DNA of 50,802 nt from an uncultured Clostridia bacterium (GCA_946625125.1 CAMOSU010000004.1:1-50802), one strand, 5' to 3'; shown: positions 40,975 through 49,659, counted from the stretch's first letter. Program-made: numbers and translations. The notes: generated by a model not told the origin, from the sequence alone.

Positions 40975-41421
40975 ATGATCGCACTCGCCTGTGACCACGG
41001 CGCTCTGGAGCTGAAGGAGGCCATCAAGGCCCATCTGGAGGCCCGGGGCCTGGAGTACAAGGATTTCGGCACCTACAGCAAGGATAGCTGTGATTATCCT
41101 GATTTCGCCGCTCCCGCCGCCAGGGCGGTGGCGGAGGGAGTCTGTGACCGGGGCATCGTCTGCTGCACCACGGGAATCGGCGTCTCCATCGTTGCCAACA
41201 AGATTCCCGGCGTTCGCTGCGCCCTGCTCCATGACCACATGAGCGCCCGGCTGACCCGGCAGCACAACGACGCCAATATGATGGCTCTGGGCGCCGCCAT
41301 AACCACGGCGGCCACTGCTCTGGAGTTGGTGGATATTTTTCTGGACACGGAGTTCCAGGGAGGCCGGCATCAGCGTCGGGTGGACAAAATCACTGCCTTG
41401 GAGCGCCGAACCGAATCCTGA
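40975..41421 (+). CDS. rpiB: Ribose-5-phosphate isomerase B family
   Basis: A 148-residue RpiB/LacAB-fold sugar-phosphate isomerase that interconverts ribose 5-phosphate and ribulose 5-phosphate. MIALACDHGALELKEAIKAH is the phosphate/substrate N-terminal loop, DYPDFA is conserved, and the active-site loop reads IVCCTTGIGVSIVANKIPG, followed by HDHMSARLTRQHNDANMMALG. The catalytic Cys is kept, but the common CGTG loop is CTTG here, with Thr for Gly in the oxyanion-hole turn. This might shift substrate preference toward another sugar phosphate. AAGGAGG lies before the ATG, and a strong terminator follows. Confidence 0.92.
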   Translation: MIALACDHGALELKEAIKAHLEARGLEYKDFGTYSKDSCDYPDFAAPAARAVAEGVCDRGIVCCTTGIGVSIVANKIPGVRCALLHDHMSARLTRQHNDANMMALGAAITTAATALELVDIFLDTEFQGGRHQRRVDKITALERRTES

Positions 41422-41427
41422 ACGAAA

Positions 41428-41470
41428 CCCCGCCGGAGCGCAGCGCTCCGGCGGGGCCGTTTTTTTTCTT
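41428..41470 (+). terminator. Strong intrinsic terminator after rpiB
   Basis: CCCCGCCGGAGCG (41428-41440) pairs with CGCTCCGGCGGGG (41444-41456), followed by CCG and a run of eight T with more T beyond. Confidence 0.92.
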
Positions 41471-41532
41471 TTTTTCTGGGAATTGTAAACCTTTTGGTCA
41501 GAAATCGCGTCTTATAAGAATGGAGCTTCCTG

Positions 41533-42051
41533 TCAGATTTCCGCCAGGCGGCGGGACAGGCTTTGGTTGCGCCGCAGCAGATACAGCAGGGGCAGCCCCA
41601 GCGCGTACATCACCGCGGCCTCTCCGGCGCCGACGGAAAGGGCGTTCAGCCCCCAGGCGGGCAAAAAGGCTCTGTCGTCAAAGAAGAAGGCGATTTCCGC
41701 CCCCACAATCACCGCGTTGCAAAGGACGGTAGGCAGGGGGATCAGCCAGACAAGCCAGGGCTTTTTCTCCAGGGAACGGGACATTTTCCAGGTAATCAGG
41801 CAGGCCAGCAGGGTGGCAAAGGAGCCGATGAGGAAATCCCAGGCGGAGACGAAGGAGGCCAGGTTCGCCGCCATGCAGCCCACCACCATACCGAAAATCC
41901 CGGCGGGGGTGAAGCAGCACGTCACCGTGAGCGCCTCCGCAATCCGAAACTGAACCGGGCCGAAGGCAAATCCGGCGGTGGCAAGGGTAAGGGCCGCGTA
42001 AACCGTGGCCAGAATGCCCGCAAAGGCAATTCGGCGGGTGTTGAGTTTCAA
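41533..42051 (-). CDS. queT: QueT-type queuosine precursor transporter (S component)
   Basis: A 172-residue membrane protein with about five or six helices. The pattern LATVYAALTLATAGFAFGPV, QFRIAEALTVTCCFTPAGIF, VVGCMAANLAS and FLIGSFATLLACLITW fits the QueT family, thought to be the ECF S component for a queuosine precursor. The start is taken as TTG 42051 (LKLNTRRIAFAG) with GGAGG 8 nt upstream; a longer frame to an ATG at 42129 runs through the promoter. The 44-nt leader does not match a preQ1 aptamer. The gene diverges from the transpeptidase gene. Confidence 0.85.
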   Translation of the reverse strand: MKLNTRRIAFAGILATVYAALTLATAGFAFGPVQFRIAEALTVTCCFTPAGIFGMVVGCMAANLASFVSAWDFLIGSFATLLACLITWKMSRSLEKKPWLVWLIPLPTVLCNAVIVGAEIAFFFDDRAFLPAWGLNALSVGAGEAAVMYALGLPLLYLLRRNQSLSRRLAEI

Positions 42052-42101
42052 ATTTCTTTCCTCCACTGGTGAGATTCCTGAGACGTCGCCCGGTTCTTGA
42101 T

Positions 42102-42129
42102 ATTGTAACAGCTTTTGGGAGAATGTCAA
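42102..42129 (-). promoter_or_regulatory. Promoter of queT
   Basis: On the minus strand TTGACA (42129-42124), 16 nt, TACAAT (42107-42102). It shows that the ATG inside the -35 box is not the start codon. Confidence 0.75.
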
Positions 42130-42191
42130 GAAATTCTTTCTCTCGGCACTTTGGGGCTTGCTTTTTCCATCAGCTTGAAGTATTCTATATG

Positions 42192-42197
42192 TATAAT
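42192..42197 (+). promoter_or_regulatory. -10 box for the SLH/L,D-transpeptidase gene
   Basis: A perfect TATAAT lies 43 nt before the start codon. The -35 position is weak (ATCAGC at 17-nt spacing); an alternative pair is TTGCTT (42158-42163) with TATTCT (42181-42186) at 17 nt. Confidence 0.5.
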
Positions 42198-42239
42198 AGG
42201 TGCGCGCCGCAGCTTCGGCGCCGCAAAGGAGGAAATGCC

Positions 42240-44642
42240 ATGCGAAAGAGTGTCCGTCTCATTGCCCTGTGGCTCTGCCTGGTTCTTCTGGGAACCTGCG
42301 TATACGCCGCGGAGCCCATTCGTCCTGCGGAGGAAGTCCCGTCCCAGGAGCTTGTAAGCGCCCTGCCTGCGGAGACCACGGAGCCCGCCGAGCCCATCGA
42401 AACGGAGCCCGTGGAGACCACGGAGCCCGAGGTAACGGAGCCTGAGGTAACGGAGCCTGAGGTGACAGAGCCCGAGGTGACGGAGCCCGAGGTGACGGAG
42501 CCTGAGGTAACGGAACCCACGGAGCCGGAGCCCCCCGAAAAGCCGGTCTCTGAAATGACCGACGAGGAAATCATCGAGAAGTACTCCATTCCCGACTACT
42601 GGGCAAGGCGAGCTTTGATCTTTGCCGTCCGTACCGGGATCATGGTGGGCAAGGGCGACAACAATCTGGACCCCGGCGCCAACATCACCCACGCCGAGGT
42701 GATCACCATTCTCCAGAAGATCCTCAACACCCAGAAGCAGGCCTCCATGGACCGCTTCACGGACGTGGACCCCGAAGCCTGGTACTTCGGCCCCATGGCC
42801 CGGGCTGTTTCCCTGGGGATTCTGCCCCTGGCGGACCCCAACGCCACCACCCTCACCCCCGGCAAGCTCATCACCCGGGAGGAAACCTTTGTGGCTATGG
42901 CCCGGATGTTCGGCGTGAAGGGTACCAACCGCCAGGCCATCTATCGCTTTGCCGACTGGAAGGACGTCAGCGATTGGGCCGCGGATGATCTGGCCGCCAT
43001 GATCGAAACCTGCCAGATCGCCGGCGACGGCGTCAATCTGAACCCCAAGGGAGTCATCACCCGGGCGGAGGTGGTGCAGGTGCTCTCCCGCCTGCTGACC
43101 CAGATCGGCCCCACCCTGGATCAGACCGACTTCACCGGTCAGATGGGTCTCGGCGGCAGCTATGTGGCCCCCAACACCACCATTCACGGCGATCTGCTGC
43201 TCTCCACCGACGAAACCAGCCTGACCCTGGAGGGCCTCACCGTCACCGGGCGGCTGATTCTCCAGGGCAACGACAAGCTGAATCTCAATCTCTTGGGCTG
43301 CTCCATTCACGAGCTGGTTCTCTGCCGTCCCGTGGATCTCCGCAGTGACAGCCCTCTGGACACCGTCACCGCCTACGGTTTCCTCACCATTTTCTGCAAC
43401 GCTCAGACGGTGAACGTCTTTGACCGCATGGTGCAGAGTGCAGACAGCACCATCCAAACCGTCAACGCCATGGACAACACCGCCATATCCATCTTGGGAA
43501 CCGTCGGCACCATGAACGTGCTGGGGTACAACGTCTACATCAACGGCAGCGGCAGAATCAATACCCTGGTCCAGCGGGGAACGGGGCTCACCAATTACTG
43601 CGCCGTAGATTCCGCCGTCTACAATCCCTACAAGACGACAGGCAACGCCGTGGCTACCCGGACCGACAACGGCAAGGTCAGCTCCAAGGCCCCCACCCTC
43701 ACCATGGGCCTGCGCCTGACCAACATGCCCGAGGGCTGGTCGGAATGTGATCTGGTCTGGTTTGTGGACGGCAAGGAAATCTCCCGGACTGCCCGGAATC
43801 TGCTGCAGGAGGGCAGTGTCATCACCGCCAGCTACAATTTCAGCAGCTACCTCGACGGCTTCCACCCCACGGTACCCTTCACCGTGTACATCACCCACAA
43901 GGGGGTACAGACCCTGCTCTATCGGGGAACTGTAAATCTGGAGGAATCCGTTCAGGACATCGCCAAAAATGTCCGCACCCAGAATATTCAGGGCCAGCTT
44001 CGGAACAGCGACAAGCTCTACACCTCCTTTAACCCCGACGATCAGAGCTTCTCCGGCTACAAGCGGAATCTCAGCGCCGGAACCAGAGTCACCATTCTGC
44101 AGTCCAGGGAGGCCTGCGCCACCCAGGTCCGGCTGTCGGACGGAACTGTGGGCTGGACCCACTACTACAACGTGGCCATTCTCAGCGGCACCTACTACAT
44201 CACCCAGGACTACTCCACCCCTGTCAAGGAATACTTTGTCAACAACGTGAAGAACTGGGGCAGCAGCACCGGATACATGATCTGGGTCAGCCTCTACACC
44301 CAGCGGATCAACATTTTCTCCGGCTACCGGGGCCACTGGACCCTGATCCGCTCCGGCCCCATTGCCAGCGGCCGGAACGACTGCCCCACCCCTGTGGAGG
44401 ACGTGAAGCTCTATTACCACACCTACAGTTGGGTCTACGATCCCTACTACGTCCATCACGTCACCGTGTTTGACGAAGCCCGGGGCTTCCACTCCCGGCC
44501 CACCAAGTATGACCGGGACGGCGGCGGCCTCTATGACAACACCATCGGCATGCCGGCCTCCAACGGCTGCATCCGTCTGCTGGACGAGGACGCCATCTAC
44601 GTTTACAATCTCCCCTTGAACACCGCGGTCCACATTTATTGA
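42240..44642 (+). CDS. Secreted SLH-domain protein with C-terminal L,D-transpeptidase (YkuD)
   Basis: An 800-residue secreted protein. Signal peptide (LIALWLCLVLLGTCVYAA) is followed by a Pro/Glu/Thr spacer with six tandem TEPEV units (about 42420-42515). Then come three S-layer homology domains (residues about 100-290, including FTDVDPEAWYFGPMARAV and FADWKDVSDWAADDLAAM), a beta-rich middle that may be a pectate-lyase-like or bactofilin-like stack (about 310-440), an SH3-like region (about 590-645, TRVTILQS...GTVGWTHYYNV) and the catalytic domain with HHVTVFDEARGFHS and MPASNGCIRLLDEDA, where Cys is the nucleophile; SNGCIR replaces the usual SHGCIR. L,D-transpeptidases cross-link peptidoglycan 3-3 or attach proteins to it. 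AAAGGAGG precedes the ATG. Confidence 0.93.
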   Translation: MRKSVRLIALWLCLVLLGTCVYAAEPIRPAEEVPSQELVSALPAETTEPAEPIETEPVETTEPEVTEPEVTEPEVTEPEVTEPEVTEPEVTEPTEPEPPEKPVSEMTDEEIIEKYSIPDYWARRALIFAVRTGIMVGKGDNNLDPGANITHAEVITILQKILNTQKQASMDRFTDVDPEAWYFGPMARAVSLGILPLADPNATTLTPGKLITREETFVAMARMFGVKGTNRQAIYRFADWKDVSDWAADDLAAMIETCQIAGDGVNLNPKGVITRAEVVQVLSRLLTQIGPTLDQTDFTGQMGLGGSYVAPNTTIHGDLLLSTDETSLTLEGLTVTGRLILQGNDKLNLNLLGCSIHELVLCRPVDLRSDSPLDTVTAYGFLTIFCNAQTVNVFDRMVQSADSTIQTVNAMDNTAISILGTVGTMNVLGYNVYINGSGRINTLVQRGTGLTNYCAVDSAVYNPYKTTGNAVATRTDNGKVSSKAPTLTMGLRLTNMPEGWSECDLVWFVDGKEISRTARNLLQEGSVITASYNFSSYLDGFHPTVPFTVYITHKGVQTLLYRGTVNLEESVQDIAKNVRTQNIQGQLRNSDKLYTSFNPDDQSFSGYKRNLSAGTRVTILQSREACATQVRLSDGTVGWTHYYNVAILSGTYYITQDYSTPVKEYFVNNVKNWGSSTGYMIWVSLYTQRINIFSGYRGHWTLIRSGPIASGRNDCPTPVEDVKLYYHTYSWVYDPYYVHHVTVFDEARGFHSRPTKYDRDGGGLYDNTIGMPASNGCIRLLDEDAIYVYNLPLNTAVHIY
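42420..42515 (+). repeat. Tandem 15-bp repeats coding for TEPEV
   Basis: The 15-bp unit encoding Thr-Glu-Pro-Glu-Val recurs about six times with silent and single-base changes (GAGGT(A/G)AC(G/A)GAGCC(T/C)). It sits in the spacer after the signal peptide and is likely to vary in length between strains. Confidence 0.85.
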
Positions 44643-44649
44643 CGGACTA

Positions 44650-44690
44650 AGAAAAGCAGGGCCGGGCATTTCGCCCGGTCCTGCTTTTCT
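44650..44690. terminator. Bidirectional terminator
   Basis: AGAAAAGCAGG (44650-44660) plus CCGGGC pair with GCCCGG and CCTGCTTTTCT (44680-44690). It separates the convergent transpeptidase and zinc-ribbon genes. Confidence 0.87.
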
Positions 44691-44716
44691 GTTTGTTTGG
44701 AGCTGTTTGGAGCTGA

Positions 44717-46009
44717 TTAGTAGGGTCTCTGCTGCATGACGCCCTTGTAGACGCCCAGGGCCCGCATACCGCTGCGGAAGCGGAAGAGCACCACCGCAAA
44801 GCAGATTGCGGAAACCGCGCTCAGCAGCACGCTGACACCGTTGAGGATAACGCCCGTGTTCATGCCGCTTTTCACCAGAGTGGAGACGCCGCCGAGAACC
44901 GAGCACACCGCCGCAATGATCTCCATCACCCCCACAAAGGGAGAGATTCGGTCATCCGGCAGTCCATGGAGAATCACCCGCTTGCTGGTGTTGATGGTTT
45001 TGATCAGCTTGGCATAATAAATCAGCGCCATGATCATGGCCACAGGAAGCACAATCAACAGGCCGATGAAAATGGGCCGCAGCAGTCCCTCCGCCTGTCC
45101 CCAGTCGGGAATCTCATACTGTGCCATCAACTGACTCAGCTCCCGGAAAATCCTGTCGAAATCCGCGCCGCTGGCCAGCACAACCACCAGGACGATCAGG
45201 GTAATCACCAGAGCGATGGAGGCGGCGATGATCCCCAGAATGGCGACGACCTTGTAGAAGGTCAGGCCCGCGGTGGACATGCGCTGTCCGCTCTTGGAGG
45301 CGGCGCTTCCGTAGATGGACCAGAGGAAGAGGACGGAAACCAGTGTAATAATCAGCGCCACAGCCGTTCCCGACAAGGTGCTGATGACCTGGACCCGAAG
45401 CTCCGACACATGGCGGTAGTATTCCAGCACCTGAGCGCCTTGGATAAAGGTGCTGATCCCCCGGACCAGCAGGATGACAAAGCTCAGAGTGGCTGCCAGA
45501 ACGCCAATCAGGAAGGCGGGAGAGCTCCCCAGCTTCCGCACCAGTTGACGAGCCGGGGTATTGCCCAGGGCCGCTGCCGGAGTCTGATAGCCGCCATAGC
45601 CCTGACCGCCGGGGTTGTAGCCCTGGTTGGGAACATAGCCCGGGTTGGGGGCATATCCCTGGTTGGGGTTATAGCCCTGGTTGGGGACGTACCCCTGATT
45701 GGGGTTATAGCCCTGGTTGGGGACATATCCCTGGTTGTAGCCCTGATTGGGAGCGTAGCCCGGATTGGGGTTGCTGCCTTGGTTGGGGAGATAGTCCTGG
45801 TTTTGCGGGGCAGCAGGCTCCTGGACCGGGGCCTGTGGGATCTCCGGCTGGCCTGCAGGCTCAGCCTCCGCCTCCTGAGGGATGGGAGCTTTGTCCATCC
45901 AGGGATTGGTCTCCTCGCTGAGCAGGGTCGTGTCGCCGCAATCCAGTTTTGTTCCGCACTGGGGGCAGAATTTCCCGTTGGTTTCTCTTCCGCAGTTGGG
46001 ACAGATCAT
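44717..46009 (-). CDS. Zinc-ribbon membrane protein with NQGY repeats
   Basis: A 430-residue protein with an N-terminal zinc ribbon (MICPNCGRETNGKFCPQCG, two CxxC), an acidic Pro/Ala-rich spacer, and a run of about ten units of the type PNQGY(N/V/A), (about nt 45610-45800). The C-terminal 280 residues hold about six membrane helices in pairs (SPAFLIGVLAATLSFVILLV; TAVALIITLVSVLFLW; and others) with a loop of about 45 residues. The layout of ribbon, low-complexity linker and polytopic domain occurs in many Firmicutes proteins of unknown role. It is monocistronic with a perfect consensus promoter. Confidence 0.8.
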   Translation of the reverse strand: MICPNCGRETNGKFCPQCGTKLDCGDTTLLSEETNPWMDKAPIPQEAEAEPAGQPEIPQAPVQEPAAPQNQDYLPNQGSNPNPGYAPNQGYNQGYVPNQGYNPNQGYVPNQGYNPNQGYAPNPGYVPNQGYNPGGQGYGGYQTPAAALGNTPARQLVRKLGSSPAFLIGVLAATLSFVILLVRGISTFIQGAQVLEYYRHVSELRVQVISTLSGTAVALIITLVSVLFLWSIYGSAASKSGQRMSTAGLTFYKVVAILGIIAASIALVITLIVLVVVLASGADFDRIFRELSQLMAQYEIPDWGQAEGLLRPIFIGLLIVLPVAMIMALIYYAKLIKTINTSKRVILHGLPDDRISPFVGVMEIIAAVCSVLGGVSTLVKSGMNTGVILNGVSVLLSAVSAICFAVVLFRFRSGMRALGVYKGVMQQRPY

Positions 46010-46044
46010 TTGGAAAACCTCCTTCTTTCTTTTCTGCTGCTTCC

Positions 46045-46073
46045 ATTATAAAGCGCTTTTTTCAGAATGTCAA
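46045..46073 (-). promoter_or_regulatory. Consensus promoter of the zinc-ribbon protein gene
   Basis: On the minus strand TTGACA (46073-46068), 17 nt, TATAAT (46050-46045): a perfect sigma-A consensus, suggesting high constitutive expression. Confidence 0.85.
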
Positions 46074-46129
46074 TTTTTTTGGCGCATCTTCCCGGGTAAA
46101 TCGAAGTGTTTTTTCATGGAAGCGCAGGA

Positions 46130-46633
46130 TCACAGCAGCCGCACCGTCAGGGCCGCGGCAAGAAAGCCCGTAAGGTCCGCCGTCAGGGCCGCAGGGATGG
46201 CGTAACGGCTCCGGCGGACTCCGGCGGCGGCAAAATATACCGATATGGTATAGAATGTGGTCTCCGTGCTGCCCAGCATTACGGCCGCGGTACGGCCCAC
46301 AAGGGAGTTCGGTCCGTGAACTGCCATGAGCTCCGCCCCCACCGCCAGGGCCGCGCTGCCCGAGAGAGGGCGGACCACCATCAGCGGCACCGTCTCCGGG
46401 GGAATCCCCAACCAGGCTGCCGCCGGAGTCAAGAGCCTTGTCAGAGCGTCCATGGCTCCGCTGACCCGCAGCAGCTCCACCGCTGTCAGCAGCATCACCA
46501 GGGAGGGCAAAACTGTCTTCACCAGCTCCAGGCCTCGCTGTCCCCCTTCCAGCAAAGCGGCATACACATCCACCCCCCGGGCCAGAGCCAGCGCCGAGGT
46601 CCCCAGCAGCAGGGCCGGAATCAGGAGATTCAC
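46130..46633 (-). CDS. spmB: Spore maturation protein B
   Basis: A 167-residue membrane protein with about five helices. LIPALLLGTSALALARGVDV, VLPSLVMLLTAVELLR and the C-terminal GPNSLVGRTAAVMLGSTETT followed by FYTISVYFAAAGVRR are characteristic of SpmB (nucleoside-recognition domain). SpmA and SpmB help dehydrate the spore core in Bacillus and Clostridium. It follows spmA after 18 bp. Its presence supports endospore formation. Confidence 0.93.
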   Translation of the reverse strand: MNLLIPALLLGTSALALARGVDVYAALLEGGQRGLELVKTVLPSLVMLLTAVELLRVSGAMDALTRLLTPAAAWLGIPPETVPLMVVRPLSGSAALAVGAELMAVHGPNSLVGRTAAVMLGSTETTFYTISVYFAAAGVRRSRYAIPAALTADLTGFLAAALTVRLL

Positions 46634-46651
46634 AGCTTTCCCCCCTCTCCG

Positions 46652-47236
46652 TCATTCCAGTTTCCCCCAGACCCGGCGGAGCAGGGCGGCGGCTCCCAGC
46701 CCCGCCGTGACGGAGATCAGAGAGCTGAGCCAGACGGCGGGAAGAATGTCAAAGGGGGAGTCGGCGCCCAGGGTCCCCCGGAGGGCGGCCACCGTGGTGG
46801 GAAGGAGCTGGATGGAGGCGGTGTTCATCACCACCAGACGGCACATCTCGTCACTGGCCTCCTCTGTCCCGGCCCGGGCCTGCATCCGTCGGACGGCGGC
46901 CACCCCCAGGGGCGTCGCCGCGCTGCCCAGGCCCAGAAGGTTGGCAGTCACGTTCCCGCTTAAAGCTCCCATGGTTTCCGGGTCCCGCCGGGCGCTGGGG
47001 TAGAGCCGCCCCAGCAGCGGCGACAGAAGCCGGGCCAAGCGCTTTTGGAGGCCGGAGCGCTCCAGAAGGCAGCCAAAGCCGCTCCAGAGGCATAGACTCC
47101 CAGCCAGGCTCAGACTCAGCTCCACCGCTTTTCCCGCCCCTGCCAGAGCAGCCCGCCCCAGGTCCGCGTCCCCCCTCAACAGTCCGCAGAACAGTGCCAG
47201 CGCCAGCATACAGACCCAAATCACCGACATTGCCAT
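46652..47236 (-). CDS. spmA: Spore maturation protein A
   Basis: A 194-residue membrane protein, near the usual 196. ALSGNVTANLLGLGSAATPL, GVAAVRRMQ and MCRLVVMNTASIQLLPTTVA are the conserved Gate/nucleoside-recognition signatures. ATG 47236 has GGGAGG 8 nt upstream; the frame to 47257 adds residues without a site. It is the first gene of the spmAB pair. No sigma-E-like promoter was identified with confidence; the 5' side borders a large inverted repeat. Confidence 0.93.
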   Translation of the reverse strand: MAMSVIWVCMLALALFCGLLRGDADLGRAALAGAGKAVELSLSLAGSLCLWSGFGCLLERSGLQKRLARLLSPLLGRLYPSARRDPETMGALSGNVTANLLGLGSAATPLGVAAVRRMQARAGTEEASDEMCRLVVMNTASIQLLPTTVAALRGTLGADSPFDILPAVWLSSLISVTAGLGAAALLRRVWGKLE

Positions 47237-47290
47237 CCCATCACCCTCCCGGTGCATTGTATGCCGCCAGGAAGCGCGAAATGCAGCTTG

Positions 47291-47402
47291 GGATTTGTGG
47301 AGCTGCCTCCGTAGGGGGCGGCGTCCTCGACGCCCCGAACGTGCCGTTCTCTGATTCCTCCGGGCCGTCGAGGACGCCGGCCCCTACGGATTGACAAATT
47401 CC
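47291..47402. repeat. Large inverted repeat, MITE/REP-like
   Basis: The 24-bp arms 47309-47332 and 47366-47389 are nearly exact inverted copies (starting CCGTAGGGG and ending CCCCTACGG), flanked by further matching ends GGATTTGT (47291-47298) and ACAAATTCC (47394-47402). The centre is not coding. Its GTAGGGG edge is shared with elements near 3.25 and 16.0 kb. It sits between divergent spmA and recG. Confidence 0.8.
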
Positions 47403-47440
47403 GATTGTGCAGCAGCTCCCTTCCCGTCCCGCTTTTTTGT

Positions 47441-47469
47441 TTGCTTCCCGGGGGACTTTCTGCTATAAT
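47441..47469 (+). promoter_or_regulatory. Promoter of recG
   Basis: TTGCTT (47441-47446), 17 nt, TATAAT (47464-47469), 39 nt before the start codon. Confidence 0.75.
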
Positions 47470-47508
47470 AAGCCCAGCGAACAGAACGCAGTGAAAGGAG
47501 GCGCTCCC

Positions 47509-49554
47509 ATGGCACGTCTGTTTGAGTCGGTGCGCTATCTCAAGGGGGTGGGGGAGGCCAGGGCGAAAACCTTCTCCAATCTGGGAATCACCACCCTCTA
47601 TGATCTCATTTCTTACTTTCCCCGGACCTATGAGGATCGAAGCAGGATTTTGCCCATTGCGGAGCTCCAGGTGGACGAGCCCGCCTGCTTCCGGGCCTTT
47701 GTCACCTCCCAGCCCCGGACCCACCACATCCGAAAGGGTCTGGATCTCACCAAGCTCACCGTGGCCGACGAGACCGCCCGGCTGAATCTGACCTTTTTCA
47801 ACCAGAGCTATGTGGCCGGGAACCTGGAATACAGCAGGGAGTATTATTTCTACGGAACTCTCAATGGGGACTACATGGGCTATCAGATCACCAACCCCGT
47901 ATTCGAGCCCGTGGAGCAGCCGGGGGTCCTGACCCGGCGGATTATGCCCATCTATCCCCTCACCGCGGGACTCCACAACAATCTGATTTCCCGCTCCGTC
48001 CAGCAGGCTTTGGAGGCCTGCCTGGGGGAGCTGCCGGAGCTGCTGCCTCCGGAGCTGCGAAGCCGCTATGGGCTCTGCGACGCCGTCACGGCCTACCGAA
48101 ACATCCACGCCCCTGCCTCCTTTGAGGATCTCGCCCAGGCCAGGCATCGGCTGATTTTTGAGGAGTTTTTCATCTTCTCCGTGGGCCTGTCCCTGCTGCG
48201 CTCCAGCCGGGGCCGGAAGCAGCGTCCCGCCTGGGAAATCCCCGCCCCGGAGCACTTCGAGGCCGTTCTCCCCTTCTCTCTGACCCAGGCCCAGAAGCGG
48301 GCCATTGGAGAAATCAGCGCGGACCTCGCCGGGGGGAGGGTCATGAACCGTCTGGTCCAGGGAGACGTGGGCAGCGGCAAAACCGTGGTGGCGGCAGCCG
48401 CCGCCTGGATCGCCGCCCAAAACGGCCAGCAGGCGGCGCTGATGGCTCCCACAGAGATTCTGGCGGAGCAACACGCCCAGGGTCTGGAAGGGCTTCTGGC
48501 CCCGCTGGGAGTCCGGGTGGCCCTGCTGACGGGCTCCATGAGCCCGGCCCAGAAGAAAAATGCCCGGGCCGCCATAGCCGGCCACCAGGCGGATCTGATC
48601 ATCGGCACCCACGCGCTGATCTCCGAGGCCACAGACTTTGCCCGACTGGGGCTGGTCATTGCCGACGAACAGCATCGCTTCGGAGTAGCCCAGCGGGCCG
48701 CCCTGGCGGAGAAGGGAGAGGACCCTCATCTGCTGGTGATGTCCGCCACCCCCATCCCCCGGACTCTGGCTCTGATTCTCTACGGGGATCTGGATCTGTC
48801 GGTGATCGACGAGCTGCCCCCGGGACGGCAGAGCATCGACACCTTCCTGGTGGGAGAGGACAAGCGGGCCAGAATCAACGCCTTCATCCGCAGGCAGGTG
48901 GCGGAGGGGCATCAGGTCTACATCGTCTGCCCCGCCATTGAGGAGGGGGAGGACGAGAGCCTTCGCTCCGCCGAGGCCTGGGCGGAGACGCTGCAGCAGG
49001 CGGTTTTCCCGGATCTGCGGGTGGCTCTGCTCCACGGAAAGATGAAGGCCGCCCAGAAGGAGGCGGTCATGGCCGCCTTCGCCCGGGGCGAGCAGGATAT
49101 TTTAGTTGCCACCACCGTCATTGAGGTGGGAGTTGACGTCCCCAACGCCACCTTAATGGTGATTGAAAACGCTGACCGCTTCGGTTTGAGCCAGCTTCAC
49201 CAGCTCCGGGGCCGGGTAGGCCGGGGCCGGGATAAATCCTACTGCGTGCTCTTCAGCTCCAACCGTAATCCAGAGACCCTGAAGCGGCTGAAGGCCCTGT
49301 GCAAGACCAACGACGGCTTTGAGATTGCCCGGGAGGATCTGGCCCTCCGGGGACCCGGAGATTTCTTCGGCACCCGGCAGCACGGGCTGCCCGCCTTCAA
49401 GGTGGGGAGTCTGGAGCTGGACATGCAGACCCTTCAGGACGCCCAGAGCGCCGCGGCGGACTTTGTCAGCTCCGAGGAGCTTCCCGCCCGGCCGGAGTAC
49501 CAGCCCCTGATGGAGCGCATTCGCGCCCTCTTCGCCTCCGCCGGAGAGGGGTAG
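47509..49554 (+). CDS. recG: ATP-dependent DNA helicase RecG
   Basis: A 681-residue helicase that regresses stalled replication forks and branch-migrates Holliday junctions. The wedge domain includes an OB fold (about residues 55-150, DLTKLTVADETARLNLTFFN). Helicase motifs follow: Q region FSLTQAQKRAI, motif I LVQGDVGSGKTVVAA, motif Ia LMAPTEILAEQHAQ, motif II ADEQHRFG (DEQH in place of DEAH, normal for RecG), motif III MSATPIPRT, and C-terminal VATTVIEVGVDVPNATLMVI and QLRGRVGRG. Length matches the family. ATG 47509 lies after AAAGGAGG. It is a single-gene unit with a terminator shared with the next gene. Confidence 0.97.
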   Translation: MARLFESVRYLKGVGEARAKTFSNLGITTLYDLISYFPRTYEDRSRILPIAELQVDEPACFRAFVTSQPRTHHIRKGLDLTKLTVADETARLNLTFFNQSYVAGNLEYSREYYFYGTLNGDYMGYQITNPVFEPVEQPGVLTRRIMPIYPLTAGLHNNLISRSVQQALEACLGELPELLPPELRSRYGLCDAVTAYRNIHAPASFEDLAQARHRLIFEEFFIFSVGLSLLRSSRGRKQRPAWEIPAPEHFEAVLPFSLTQAQKRAIGEISADLAGGRVMNRLVQGDVGSGKTVVAAAAAWIAAQNGQQAALMAPTEILAEQHAQGLEGLLAPLGVRVALLTGSMSPAQKKNARAAIAGHQADLIIGTHALISEATDFARLGLVIADEQHRFGVAQRAALAEKGEDPHLLVMSATPIPRTLALILYGDLDLSVIDELPPGRQSIDTFLVGEDKRARINAFIRRQVAEGHQVYIVCPAIEEGEDESLRSAEAWAETLQQAVFPDLRVALLHGKMKAAQKEAVMAAFARGEQDILVATTVIEVGVDVPNATLMVIENADRFGLSQLHQLRGRVGRGRDKSYCVLFSSNRNPETLKRLKALCKTNDGFEIAREDLALRGPGDFFGTRQHGLPAFKVGSLELDMQTLQDAQSAAADFVSSEELPARPEYQPLMERIRALFASAGEG

Positions 49555-49613
49555 CCGGAAGCTTCGCAGTCCCCTGTCCCGATTCGGCGATTTCCCCCGC
49601 CCGACGGCTGTAC

Positions 49614-49659
49614 CCGCATACAAAAAACCGCCGATTTCCCGGCGGTTTTTTGTATGCGG
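49614..49659. terminator. Bidirectional terminator
   Basis: A 19-bp stem (49614-49632 with 49641-49659) containing AAAAAA on the left arm and TTTTTT on the right ends both recG and the convergent GH36 gene; it abuts the GH36 stop codon. Confidence 0.88.

Noticed and set aside
42052-42095. Possible preQ1 riboswitch in the queT leader
   Set aside because: The 44-nt leader lacks the stem and A-rich tail pattern of preQ1-I and is too short for the other known classes.
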